From Spirochaetales bacterium (GTDB lineage Bacteria > Spirochaetota > Spirochaetia > JABEVK01): a stretch of DNA of 17,075 bases. The notes under the pieces were generated by a model. It worked only from the letters and a program-made list of their open reading frames with translations. It was not told where the DNA came from and ran no database searches. Numbering within the stretch: the first letter of the stretch is position 1; each line of letters begins with the position of its first letter. Where the stretch lies: contig JABEVL010000068.1 in the NCBI GenBank assembly GCA_013043995.1, forward strand, positions 1-17,075. The letters run 5' to 3'. The translations under genes were made by a program, and so were the position numbers. Of the stretch, positions 1-6,981 are shown piece after piece.

Positions 1-451
1 GATCGAGACACTCACAGACAATAAAAATCGAACTGCAGCCGATGTCAGAATGATTCTGAACAAAGCCAACGGCAGCTTGGCAACTGCCGGTGCTGTTACT
101 CGCTTGTTCGAACGTAAGGGATCCATTGTTCTGGATGCAGAGAAATACACTGAAGATCAGGTCATGGAGCTGGCGCTTGAAGCAGGCGCTGAGGATGTAG
201 TTTTTTCAGGGGGCTCGATTGAAGTGACGACCCACCCAGAAGACTTTACGAAAGTTCTTGAGTCTTTTCAGACCAAGGGAATTCAGACAGAAATGGCCGA
301 GGTCAGCCTTGTACCCATGAGCCGAACAGTTCTTGAAAAAGATACCGCCGAAAAAGTCATGGGAATGATCGATCGACTCGAAGAGAATGACGATGTTCAG
401 AATGTTTATCACAACTTGGATACAAGTGTACTTGACGACGGAGAAGAATGA
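1..451 (+). CDS. yebC: YebC/PmpR-family protein, C-terminal part
   Basis: The reading frame is open from base 2 to the TGA at 449-451, giving 149 residues. The N-terminal part, roughly 95 residues in this family, lies before the window. The visible part starts with IETLTDNKNRTAADVR and continues to NKANGSLA, matching the conserved core of YebC proteins (usually about 240-250 residues). It ends in the acidic tail typical of the family. YebC proteins are described either as DNA-binding regulators or, more recently, as ribosome-associated factors that help translate proline stretches; the sequence cannot decide between these. The stop codon overlaps the ruvC start in an ATGA (448-451), so the genes are probably co-transcribed and translationally coupled. 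A yebC-ruvC neighbourhood is common in bacteria. Confidence 0.93.
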   Translation, partial: IETLTDNKNRTAADVRMILNKANGSLATAGAVTRLFERKGSIVLDAEKYTEDQVMELALEAGAEDVVFSGGSIEVTTHPEDFTKVLESFQTKGIQTEMAEVSLVPMSRTVLEKDTAEKVMGMIDRLEENDDVQNVYHNLDTSVLDDGEE

Positions 452-957
452 CCATTCTGGGGATTGACCCCGGGTTAGCATCTTTGGGCTGGGGTATCGT
501 TCAGAGTGAAGGCGGTCGTTTAACCCATCTAGCTCACGGTGTTCTAACGACTGCGCCCAAGTCCCCCCCCGAAGAACGTCTTCTTTTCCTGTATAACGAG
601 ATTTCCCATTTGATTGAACTTTATCATCCTGAGCAAGCCGCAGTTGAAAAACTTTATTTTATGAAAAATGTCACGAGTGGTTTGCCCGTGGCTGAAGTGC
701 GGGGAGTCCTACTTCTGGCGCTTGCCCAAGCTCGGTTGGTCGTGGGCCAATACGATCCAACACAAATCAAGTCGTCGGTGGTCGGGGCTGGTCATGCAGA
801 TAAAGGGCAGGTTCAGGAGATGGTTAGGCTGCTTTTAGGTCTGGCTTCTATTCCTAAACCCGATCACGCCGCAGATGCTTTGGCCGTGGCTGTGTGTCAC
901 GTTCACAGAGTTCAAGTCAATTCAGTGCTTGAGAAGTATGCCCACGGGAAGAGATAA
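448..957 (+). CDS. ruvC: Holliday junction resolvase RuvC
   Basis: RuvC is the endonuclease that cuts Holliday junctions during recombination and works with the RuvAB branch-migration motor. The protein has 169 residues, a normal length. It starts MTILGIDPGLASLGWGIV, placing catalytic Asp7 in the expected motif. Glu67 sits in AAVEKLYFMKN. The C-terminal metal site reads HAADALA, with His140 and Asp143. His replaces the first Asp of the E. coli DAADALA motif, as I recall for Thermus RuvC, so the site should still be active. The start overlaps yebC by four bases, and the stop TAA directly abuts the ruvA ATG. A run of eight C lies at 563-570, inside the codons of a non-conserved loop (PKSPPEER). 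Confidence 0.97.
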   Translation: MTILGIDPGLASLGWGIVQSEGGRLTHLAHGVLTTAPKSPPEERLLFLYNEISHLIELYHPEQAAVEKLYFMKNVTSGLPVAEVRGVLLLALAQARLVVGQYDPTQIKSSVVGAGHADKGQVQEMVRLLLGLASIPKPDHAADALAVAVCHVHRVQVNSVLEKYAHGKR

Positions 958-1554
958 ATGTGGAACAGTCTAACGGGTGAAATCACTCATAAAGGTTCGG
1001 ATAGTTTGTACCTTTTGGTTGCTGACGTAGAATGGGATCTGACGGTTTCAAGAAACACTCTGTCAGCGCTTCCTGCCGTGGGTTCCCGAAGCAAGGTTTA
1101 TACTTGGCTTCAGCATACTGAGGATGCCATGCGAGTTTTTGGATTTGTCAGCACCCAAGAACGAAGTCTTTTTTTGGACCTGATAAAAGTTTCGGGTGTG
1201 GGTCCGAAATTGGCTATCAGATGTCTTTCGGGGCTCACTTGGAATTTGTTTGCAGATGCGCTTGAAGCCGGGGACGCTCAGAAACTGTCAACGATCCCTG
1301 GACTGGGAATCAAAACGGCTCAAAAAATCATACTTTCACTCAAGGGAAAACTCCTACTGAATCAGGAAACTTCAGTTATCTCGGTGAACTCAGATCTCGT
1401 GAACGCTCTGGTGGAAATGGGATTTGACCGAAAATCCTGTGAACGTGTTGTAGAAAAAATAACCGAAGACGCCGAGTTTTCGAGTTTGTCAGATGCTGAA
1501 AGAGAACGCCGACTTTTTCAAAAAGCCTTACTTATGCTTTCGGCGGGTGAATGA
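958..1554 (+). CDS. ruvA: Holliday junction branch migration protein RuvA
   Basis: RuvA binds the four-way junction as a tetramer and loads RuvB rings onto it. The protein has 198 residues, typical for the family. The N-terminal ~62 residues are the OB-fold. Two helix-hairpin-helix motifs follow: SGVGPK at about residues 79-84 and IPGLGIKTAQKI at about 113-124. A short variable linker leads to domain III (about 145-198, containing NALVEMGFDRKSCE), which contacts RuvB. The ATG immediately follows the ruvC stop with no gap. The TGA overlaps the ruvB start, so expression should be coupled on both sides. Confidence 0.96.
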   Translation: MWNSLTGEITHKGSDSLYLLVADVEWDLTVSRNTLSALPAVGSRSKVYTWLQHTEDAMRVFGFVSTQERSLFLDLIKVSGVGPKLAIRCLSGLTWNLFADALEAGDAQKLSTIPGLGIKTAQKIILSLKGKLLLNQETSVISVNSDLVNALVEMGFDRKSCERVVEKITEDAEFSSLSDAERERRLFQKALLMLSAGE

Positions 1555-2582
1555 TGGCTATTACAGATCCTCAGGTGATTGAAGGAGAGGAACCTAAAGA
1601 AATCCTTCTCCGTCCTCAATTCCTTTCTGACTTTCAAGGTCAGGAGGCTTTAAAAGGTAATCTTGCCGTTTTTCTTCAGGCTGCCCGAACCAGGCGTGAA
1701 GCCATGGATCATGTCTTTATTTCAGGACCTCCGGGGCTAGGTAAAACTACTTTGGCCGGAATCTTGGCCAATGAGCTGGGCGTTGATTTTAAGGTTACTG
1801 CCGCTCCAGCACTAGATAAACCCAAGGATATTGCAGGAATTTTAACCTCTTTGACCGAAAGAAGTGTTTTCTTTATTGATGAGATACATCGTCTCAAGCC
1901 TGCCATTGAGGAGATGCTCTACATTGCGATGGAAGACGGAGAACTTGATTGGATTATCGGGCAAGGTCCGAGTGCGAGAACTGTAAGGATTCCTCTCGCT
2001 CCCTTTACTCTAATTGGCGCAACGACAAAACCCGGACGAGTTTCCAGCCCTCTGTTTTCACGTTTTGGGATTCATCTCAGAATTGACTTTTACTCTGAAA
2101 TGGAACTCATCGACATACTTCATCGTTCGGCACCCATTTTAGAAATTCGCCTGGAACCGGGAGCTGCGGAATTACTCGCGAAATCAAGCCGTGGAACACC
2201 ACGAGTAGCGAATCGCCTACTAAGAAGGATGCGAGATTTTGCTCAAGTTCAAAATGCTGAAACAATCAATATTGGGGTGGTCGCATCATCACTGAAAAGG
2301 CTTGAGATCGATGAATATGGTTTGGAACGTCAAGACCGTGCCATTTTGCTCTCGATCATTCAAAATTACGGAGGTGGGCCCGTTGGTGCCGAAACTTTGG
2401 CGATCAGCGTTGGCGAGGGGATGGACAGTCTTGAAGATTTTTATGAGCCCTACCTCATTCAACGAGGTTTCCTGATGCGAACTCCGCGAGGCAGAGTTGC
2501 TACAAACTTAGCTTATCGACATCTTGGACTCCAAGATCTATGGAAGGAAAAATCCAGTGAAGACCAAGGACTTCTCTTTTGA
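1551..2582 (+). CDS. ruvB: Holliday junction branch migration helicase RuvB
   Basis: RuvB is the hexameric AAA+ ATPase that pulls DNA through the RuvA-bound junction. The 343-residue protein shows Walker A GPPGLGKTTL at residues 59-68, Walker B FFIDE at 107-111 followed by IHRL, the sensor stretch IGATTKPGRVSSPLFSRFG (about 155-173) with the arginine finger at about 171, and a C-terminal winged-helix region ending RTPRGRVATNLAYRHLG. Two in-frame ATG codons lie at 1551 and 1554. The first gives an ATGA overlap with ruvA and the second a TGATG overlap, so the exact start is uncertain by one codon. The 3' end overlaps the chosen queA start by 26 bases. Confidence 0.97.
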   Translation: MMAITDPQVIEGEEPKEILLRPQFLSDFQGQEALKGNLAVFLQAARTRREAMDHVFISGPPGLGKTTLAGILANELGVDFKVTAAPALDKPKDIAGILTSLTERSVFFIDEIHRLKPAIEEMLYIAMEDGELDWIIGQGPSARTVRIPLAPFTLIGATTKPGRVSSPLFSRFGIHLRIDFYSEMELIDILHRSAPILEIRLEPGAAELLAKSSRGTPRVANRLLRRMRDFAQVQNAETINIGVVASSLKRLEIDEYGLERQDRAILLSIIQNYGGGPVGAETLAISVGEGMDSLEDFYEPYLIQRGFLMRTPRGRVATNLAYRHLGLQDLWKEKSSEDQGLLF

Positions 2583-3597
2583 TTTGCCGCCTGAGCTGAT
2601 TGCGCAAGAACCTCGTCCTGTTCGCGGACAGAGTCGTTTGATGATCCTCGATCCTTCTGCGCATCAGTATCATCATGCCAGTTTCGTTGACTTTATTGAA
2701 AATGTACCCTCCCATGCAATTCTTGTTTTTAATGACTCAAGGGTTCGTAAAGCACGCGTTTTTGCCTTTTCAGAAAAGGGCCGGAAAGTTGAAACTATTT
2801 TCTTGCAAAACGAAGGACCCTTTCGATGGCAGTGTTTGTTGAAAAATTCAAAACGCCTACAGGACGGACATACTTTAGAATTCCCTCATGGAATGATGGG
2901 GCGAGTCGAAGGTTCACAGGGTAATGTTCGATGGATTCATTTTGACAAACCCGTTACTGAGGAATGGATAGATAAAAACGGACATATTCCGCTGCCGCCC
3001 TACATTCGACGTCCAGAGACTGACGAAGACGCCCAACGTTACCAAACCGTCTACGCTAAAAATTTGGGTTCGGTCGCTGCACCAACCGCAGGACTTCACT
3101 TTACCGAACAGGCTCTGCAACGTCTGAAAGCACGTGGTGTCGAAACTGCCAGCCTCACCTTACACGTGGGATTAGGAACTTTTTTGCCCGTTCGTGTGGA
3201 AAACGTCGAAGATCATAAAATGCATACCGAAACTTACTCGATCTTGCCCGAGACAGCGGAACGTTTAACACAGGCCCAACGAGAGGGACGTCCCATCGTT
3301 GCTATCGGAACGACGAGCTTGAGGACACTGGAGTCGGCGTGGAGTGAAAACGGCTTTATGCCCGGAGATGGAAAATCAGATCTTTTCATCACGCCTGGTT
3401 ACACTTTTAAAGCTGTCGATCAATTGTTTACAAATTTTCATACTCCCGAATCCACGCTTCTGATGCTGGTCTCAGCGTTTGCTGGATGGGATTTTATCCG
3501 AGAATGTTATGCTGAGGCCATACGGGCAAGGTACATGTTTTTTAGCTATGGAGACGCAACCTGGATTCGGTCACGAACGGACCCCAGGCCTTTGTAA
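2557..3597 (+). CDS. queA: S-adenosylmethionine:tRNA ribosyltransferase-isomerase QueA
   Basis: QueA transfers and isomerises the ribosyl group of SAM onto preQ1 in tRNA, giving epoxyqueuosine, a late step of queuosine synthesis. I start it at GTG 2557, giving 346 residues. The protein then begins (M)KTKDFSFDLPPELIAQEP, the usual family N-terminus, and a ribosome-binding sequence GGAAGG lies at 2542-2547. An ATG at 2524 would add 11 non-conserved residues. Conserved stretches include PRPVRGQSRLM, VFNDSRV, HIPLPPYIRR, VAAPTAGLHFT, LHVGLGTF, IAIGTTSLRTLE and LFTNFHTPESTLLMLVSAF. After the usual FFSYGDA ending it carries about a dozen extra residues, whose coding DNA overlaps the convergent lipM-like gene by 52 bases. 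No other queuosine gene is in the window. Confidence 0.96.
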   Translation: MKTKDFSFDLPPELIAQEPRPVRGQSRLMILDPSAHQYHHASFVDFIENVPSHAILVFNDSRVRKARVFAFSEKGRKVETIFLQNEGPFRWQCLLKNSKRLQDGHTLEFPHGMMGRVEGSQGNVRWIHFDKPVTEEWIDKNGHIPLPPYIRRPETDEDAQRYQTVYAKNLGSVAAPTAGLHFTEQALQRLKARGVETASLTLHVGLGTFLPVRVENVEDHKMHTETYSILPETAERLTQAQREGRPIVAIGTTSLRTLESAWSENGFMPGDGKSDLFITPGYTFKAVDQLFTNFHTPESTLLMLVSAFAGWDFIRECYAEAIRARYMFFSYGDATWIRSRTDPRPL

Positions 3598-4367
3598 GTC
3601 CAATCAGGGTCTGAATATTTTTTTAATGATTCATTATAACAGCTGTATTCTTCATCGCCCGGTTTCCAGGGAAGAATTTCGACTTTTAGATGTCGGGCAA
3701 AGGTATGGGCAAGAAGTTTTTCCAGGCGTTCCCGGCTTTCAACCCATCCTAGGGATCTAAGATCGGTGATCAGATCGGGATTGGGGCACGAGTCTTTGTC
3801 AAAAAGGCTGGTGAGCAACGTCCAGTCCAAAATATTAGGAATCGAACCGTGCTGAAAAATGGAACCGCCCTGACGCCGTTGTGCGTTTCCGCCGAGTTTT
3901 TTGCCTTCAACCAGGATGTCGTATTCTTCCTTCCCTGAAAAACACGCGGCGGTGATCTGCCCTAAAGTCCCAAGACTTATGCTATCTTTAGCGAAAACCG
4001 ATTTCCACCCTAGGTTTTTCCAGGTTTCCAGCAGAAAGCCGCACAGGCGCTCAAAAGAAGCTTTTACTGTATCAACACCCAAGTGATCTTGATGACAAGC
4101 AATGGAATAAGTGATTTCATCGGCGTGCCAAATGGCACCGCCGCCCGTGCTACGGCGAACCAGGGGGAGGTTAGGGCGGTCAGGTTTTAGTCCTAGGTCG
4201 GGATTTTGAAATCGCCCTAAAGAAAGTGTTGCAGGGTTCCAGGAATAAAACCTAAGAACGGGGATGCCTGTCTTTTTTGAAGCAGAGGTCTGAAACAAAG
4301 CTTCATCCCAAGCCATGTTTTCTGCCCCGGTAAAGGCTTCGGAAAACCAAACTCTCCAAATTTTCAC
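3546..4367 (-). CDS. lipM: LipM-type octanoyltransferase / lipoate-protein ligase family protein
   Basis: This 273-residue protein belongs to the biotin/lipoate A/B ligase fold. It shows RRSTGGGAIWH at residues 71-81, the acyl-binding motif. Further on, ITAACFSGKEEYDILVEG and KKLGGNAQRR include Cys142 and a Lys at about 156-157. A cysteine followed by the Lys-containing motif matches LipM (octanoyl-ACP:GcvH octanoyltransferase) and LipL better than E. coli LplA, which lacks that cysteine. Placement directly after gcvH and lipA favours LipM, which would move octanoate from ACP to GcvH for LipA to sulfurate. LipL or a lipoate ligase remain possible. The start is GTG (4365-4367), with a weak TAGG ribosome-binding site overlapping the gcvH stop six bases away. 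The tail overlaps queA. Confidence 0.82.
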   Translation of the reverse strand: MKIWRVWFSEAFTGAENMAWDEALFQTSASKKTGIPVLRFYSWNPATLSLGRFQNPDLGLKPDRPNLPLVRRSTGGGAIWHADEITYSIACHQDHLGVDTVKASFERLCGFLLETWKNLGWKSVFAKDSISLGTLGQITAACFSGKEEYDILVEGKKLGGNAQRRQGGSIFQHGSIPNILDWTLLTSLFDKDSCPNPDLITDLRSLGWVESRERLEKLLAHTFARHLKVEILPWKPGDEEYSCYNESLKKYSDPDWTYKGLGSVRDRIQVASP

Positions 4368-4373
4368 GCGTGC

Positions 4374-4748
4374 CTACTTTTGTGACGTCCAATCCTGGTA
4401 AGCATGCTCATCCAGAAGGGACTCCCAAGCCCCGCGGTCTGCATCCACGATGGCAAATATCCAGGCTTTTCCTTCGGGGTCAGCATTCAAGAGTTCTGGC
4501 TCGGCACGTAGAATTTCATTAACAAGCACGACTGTGCCTTCGACAGGTGTTTCAAAGTCTGCTGCCGCTTTAACTGCTTCGATCGTAAAGGCAGGAGAAC
4601 CTGGAAGGAGATGTTTTCCAACGGGTGGGGGTTCGAGAAAAGTAATTTCTCCTAGCGCTTCAACGGCAGTTCTTGAAAGGCCGACAACGACACGGTCACG
4701 ATCCCACGATGCCCATTCGCCGTTTTTGGTATAGCGTTTTTCAGTCAT
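4374..4748 (-). CDS. gcvH: Glycine cleavage system H protein / lipoyl carrier GcvH
   Basis: GcvH is a small carrier whose lysine bears a lipoyl arm. I choose the ATG at 4746-4748, giving 124 residues, because AAGGGG lies about seven bases upstream and the protein then begins MTEKRYTKNGEWASW, like other H proteins. A longer frame from 4778 adds ten unsupported residues. The lipoylation motif reads IEAVKAAADF, with Lys60, followed by PVEGTVVLVNE. The start lies inside the last codons of lipA (8-base overlap), so translation is probably coupled. No glycine cleavage P, T or L genes are in the window. The carrier may serve glycine cleavage encoded elsewhere, act as the relay for lipoyl assembly, or both. 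Confidence 0.95.
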   Translation of the reverse strand: MTEKRYTKNGEWASWDRDRVVVGLSRTAVEALGEITFLEPPPVGKHLLPGSPAFTIEAVKAAADFETPVEGTVVLVNEILRAEPELLNADPEGKAWIFAIVDADRGAWESLLDEHAYQDWTSQK

Positions 4749-5652
4749 GATTTTCCCCTTCTTTGTGTTTTCCTTCAACGAAGGCTAGGTAGTCTGAAGC
4801 TTTGTAGGAACTTCGTACCAGAGGTCCTGAAGCGACAAAGGCAAATCCGAGTTTGTAGGCCGTTCGTTGGAGTTCGCTAAACTCTCGGGGAGAATAATAG
4901 CGGCTAATCGGCCAGTGTGCTTTTGTCGGTTGGAGGTACTGACCAAAAGTAAGCACGTCAACACCAACACTTCTGAGGTCTTTCATCGTTTCTTCAAGCT
5001 CCTCTATGGTTTCCCCGAGGCCAACCATGAGGCTTGTCTTGGTCCTCATCCCACTTTTCTTGTAAAAATCGAGACAATGCAATGTCAGTTCGTAACCTGC
5101 GCGGATGTCTCTGACGGGATGAGTCAGACGCTTGACAGTTTCCATGTTTTGAGCGACGACTAAAGGTGCATGATCGACAATAATTTTCATTCTGTCGGTG
5201 TCACCTCCAAAATCTGGAACGAGAGCTTCAATTTTCGTACTGGGAAAATCTCTTTTGATGCGGTTGATGATCGCTGCAAAATGTCCTGCACCATGGTCAG
5301 GCAAATCGTCTCGGTCCACACTCGTTAAAACAAGGTAGTCCAATTTCATCAACGCCACCATTTCGGCAGCGTGATCGATTTCAGTGGGGTCAATGAACCC
5401 CTTGGGGTGACCCGTCTTAACGTGGCAAAATCGGCATCCGCGTGTGCATGTATCTCCAAGAATCATCAGGGTTGCAGTTTTTTTGCTCCAGCATTCATTA
5501 AGATTGGGACAGGCAGCCTCTTCACAGACGGTGTGGAGGCCTTTTGACCGCAGACTGAGGCGAATTTCGCGGTATTCGTCTTCCCTGCGATGTGTAATCT
5601 TAAGCCATTCAGGCTTACGAATGGGGGAATTAGAGGATTGACTACTACTCAT
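4741..5652 (-). CDS. lipA: Lipoyl synthase LipA (radical SAM)
   Basis: LipA inserts two sulfur atoms into protein-bound octanoate to make the lipoyl group, using radical SAM chemistry. With the start at ATG 5650-5652 it has 303 residues. The auxiliary cluster motif CEEAACPNLNEC gives Cys43, Cys48 and Cys54. The radical SAM motif CTRGCRFC gives Cys69, Cys73 and Cys76. The C-terminal RSSY motif (280-283) supplies the serine that ligates the auxiliary cluster. I prefer the ATG because AGAAGG lies five bases upstream. A TTG seven codons earlier (5671-5673) overlaps the upstream stop as TTGA and is a credible alternative start. The gene sits between the reductase and gcvH and overlaps gcvH by eight bases. 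Confidence 0.97.
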   Translation of the reverse strand: MSSSQSSNSPIRKPEWLKITHRREDEYREIRLSLRSKGLHTVCEEAACPNLNECWSKKTATLMILGDTCTRGCRFCHVKTGHPKGFIDPTEIDHAAEMVALMKLDYLVLTSVDRDDLPDHGAGHFAAIINRIKRDFPSTKIEALVPDFGGDTDRMKIIVDHAPLVVAQNMETVKRLTHPVRDIRAGYELTLHCLDFYKKSGMRTKTSLMVGLGETIEELEETMKDLRSVGVDVLTFGQYLQPTKAHWPISRYYSPREFSELQRTAYKLGFAFVASGPLVRSSYKASDYLAFVEGKHKEGENHD

Positions 5653-5669
5653 ACCTTCCTTCTTGATGG

Positions 5670-6305
5670 TCAATAAAAAGATTCTCCGTGGAGCTTGTCC
5701 GCCGGAACTCCTTTTGAAACGAGTCGACGGTTCCCTTCACGAATCATTTCCCCTTGCCCGCATAGATAATACTCCAGATCGATACCAACGGGAAGTTCCC
5801 CAAAAAATTGTGATAACCTACCTTGGCGTTCGTACGGGTTTTGAGGAGTTTCACGAGAAAAGAAAACTTTAAGGGAAGTTTTGGATTTTAGAAAATCAAG
5901 AAAACAGGCTTCTTTTCGTGTACGGACCCCGTACCAGCATTCCAAGGGTCCTTGGTTCGTGTGACTTCTTAAAACTGACAAGAACGGGGCAAGACCTGTT
6001 CCTGTTGCCAACCAGACTTCATTCTCACCCCGTGGATGAAAATTGCCAAAAGGAGTACCAACGCCGAGCTGATCTCCTGGTCGAAGACTGGCCAGCCAAT
6101 CGCTGAAGCCTCCAGAAATTCTTCGAAAGAAAAAACTCAAATGATCTTGATCGGGGTGGGAAGAAAAGATGTAGGGCCGCGAGTTAATTCCGTCTTTATG
6201 AATCAAGAGGGTGCAGTCGGCTGGCTGATAGACGAGACCTTCACGTTCAACCTCAACTTCAAACAAATCTGGGCCCAGATCATTGAGCTGCGAAACGCGG
6301 TGCAT
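5670..6305 (-). CDS. Ferredoxin-NAD(P)+ reductase-like flavoprotein
   Basis: This 211-residue flavoprotein of the ferredoxin-NADP reductase fold has a flavin-binding motif RPYIFSS at residues 43-49, GGFSDWL at about 65-71, the nucleotide-binding loop TGTGLAPF at about 101-108, YYLCGQGEMI around 179-188 and a C-terminal ESFY. These match Fpr-type ferredoxin/flavodoxin reductases that pass electrons between NAD(P)H and a small carrier. I see no N-terminal ferredoxin domain. The ATG at 6303-6305 is preceded by AAAGGAG six bases upstream; the longer open frame up to 6371 has no such support. The stop lies 17 bases before the chosen lipA start. Co-transcription with LipA suggests, by inference only, that it feeds electrons to a ferredoxin or flavodoxin used by LipA. 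Confidence 0.85.
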   Translation of the reverse strand: MHRVSQLNDLGPDLFEVEVEREGLVYQPADCTLLIHKDGINSRPYIFSSHPDQDHLSFFFRRISGGFSDWLASLRPGDQLGVGTPFGNFHPRGENEVWLATGTGLAPFLSVLRSHTNQGPLECWYGVRTRKEACFLDFLKSKTSLKVFFSRETPQNPYERQGRLSQFFGELPVGIDLEYYLCGQGEMIREGNRRLVSKGVPADKLHGESFY

Positions 6306-6432
6306 GCATGGCTCCTTTTGTTGCTCGTATTTGAGTTTTGTCTCCTTCAGGGAGGAGTAAAAGTAAAACAAGGCCTCGGAAATCTTAAAGAAAAGTTAGC
6401 GCCTTTTGAAGTTGAAACGTCCAGGCGCTCAG

Positions 6433-6488
6433 TGTGGCGATCATGGCCCAAGACTCTGACCAGGGGCCATCTCCTCGAGAAAGCCACA
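6433..6488 (-). promoter_or_regulatory. Nested hairpin in the probable leader of the lip operon
   Basis: Read on the minus strand, TGTGGC (6483-6488) pairs perfectly with GCCACA (6433-6438). Inside it ATGGCCC (6464-6470) pairs perfectly with GGGCCAT (6443-6449), leaving a 14-base apical loop. Internal loops of 12 and 4 bases separate the two stems. No T-run follows on the minus strand, so it is unlikely to be a simple terminator. It lies about 130 bases upstream of the reductase start, downstream of a candidate promoter, where a cis-regulatory RNA would be expected. Its function is unknown. Confidence 0.4.
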
Positions 6489-6500
6489 GGAAGCTTTAAA

Positions 6501-6527
6501 ATTATGCTAACGCAGAAGGACAGTCAA
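6501..6527 (-). promoter_or_regulatory. Candidate promoter for the lip operon
   Basis: On the minus strand, TTGACT (6522-6527) is followed by CATAAT (6501-6506) with a 15-base spacer, or by the poorer TAATTT (6499-6504) with 17. Both hexamers of the first pair match the sigma70 consensus at five of six positions, but the spacer is short. It would give a leader of about 190 bases containing the nested hairpin. Confidence 0.35.
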
Positions 6528-6760
6528 GTTGATTCACAGGGGCCTGCCGAGTGCCTGTTTTCTGAGGGAAAACCTCTATAAATTAGGAGCTGGGGGGCAT
6601 TGATTTGCCGATGTAGAACTGGGCTAGAAGCTCAGGAGAACTGGGCTTCAGCCCGAATGAGAAGGACTTGAGCGGGTTGGCTCAATGGGGGAGAAGCAAA
6701 CCGCAGGCGCTCAAAACATGAAACTTAATTGAAAAATCTCAAAAAAAGAATCAAACGAAA

Positions 6761-6833
6761 TGGACGATCCCAGACTCGAACTGGGGACTTCTACCGTGTG
6801 AAGGTAGCACTCTAACCACTGAGTTAATCGTCC
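6761..6833 (-). tRNA. tRNA-Val (anticodon CAC)
   Basis: The reverse complement folds as a complete cloverleaf of 73 bases. The acceptor stem is GGACGAT with ATCGTCC and discriminator A. The D stem is ACTC/GAGT. The anticodon stem is CTACC/GGTAG around loop TTCACAC, placing CAC at positions 34-36 for codon GUG. The variable loop has five bases, and the T arm is CCCAG-TTCGAGT-CTGGG. The 3' CCA is not encoded, since TTT follows the discriminator, so a CCA-adding enzyme is needed. A T-rich tract follows at 6728-6760 on the minus strand and may help end transcription, though no strong hairpin precedes it other than the tRNA itself. Confidence 0.97.
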
Positions 6834-6841
6834 GATGCGAT

Positions 6842-6871
6842 AATATATCTTTGGAATCGAAATCAAGTCAA
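6842..6871 (-). promoter_or_regulatory. Promoter of tRNA-Val
   Basis: On the minus strand, TTGACT (6866-6871) and TATATT (6842-6847) are separated by 18 bases and each matches the sigma70 consensus at five of six positions. Transcription should start near 6835, only one or two bases before the mature tRNA 5' end, leaving almost no 5' leader for RNase P to remove. Confidence 0.75.
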
Positions 6872-6981
6872 GCCGGAAAATCGAGGAGAGCCCTGGCGGG
6901 TATTGCCAAGGCAAAAATTTAAGGTGTTATGGCTAAACTTTGAAAGTTGAAAATAGACTCAGGGACAGGACCTTCTCCCTT

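Larger units (their letters stand above)
6306..6760. other. Gene-free stretch between the lip operon and tRNA-Val
   Basis: No convincing coding region lies here. The open frame covering 6036-6581 is the antisense of the reductase gene extended into non-coding DNA and matches no family I know. The stretch holds several inverted repeats: the nested arms at 6433-6488, TTGAGC/GCTCAA at 6668-6685, GGGC/GCCC around 6643-6654 and GAGG/CCTC around 6563-6576. It also holds a 10-base direct repeat (GAACTGGGCT at 6616-6625 and 6638-6647). I could not fit it to RNase P RNA, tmRNA, SRP RNA, 6S RNA or a glycine riboswitch by eye. It probably holds the promoter and leader of the minus-strand lip operon. Confidence 0.6.

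Noticed and set aside
6036..6581. 181-codon plus-strand open frame over the reductase gene and into the intergenic region
   Set aside because: It is the antisense shadow of the reductase for half its length, has no ribosome-binding support and no recognisable domain; the minus-strand reading has all family motifs.
6583..6600. CCCCCCAGCTCC on the minus strand resembling the 3' end of tmRNA
   Set aside because: No matching tRNA-like 5' half, T-loop or tag-coding region could be found nearby.
4044..6716. 13-base identity CAGGCGCTCAAAA at 4044-4056 and 6704-6716 (partly also at 6422)
   Set aside because: One of the copies is inside lipM coding sequence, and one or two 13-base matches are expected by chance in a 17-kb window.
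6306..6760. Glycine riboswitch ahead of the gcvH-containing operon
   Set aside because: The conserved aptamer blocks of the glycine riboswitch could not be located on the minus strand by eye.
6761..6833. tRNA-Val as an integration site for a mobile element
   Set aside because: No integrase, no duplicated tRNA 3' end and no change in gene content around it.
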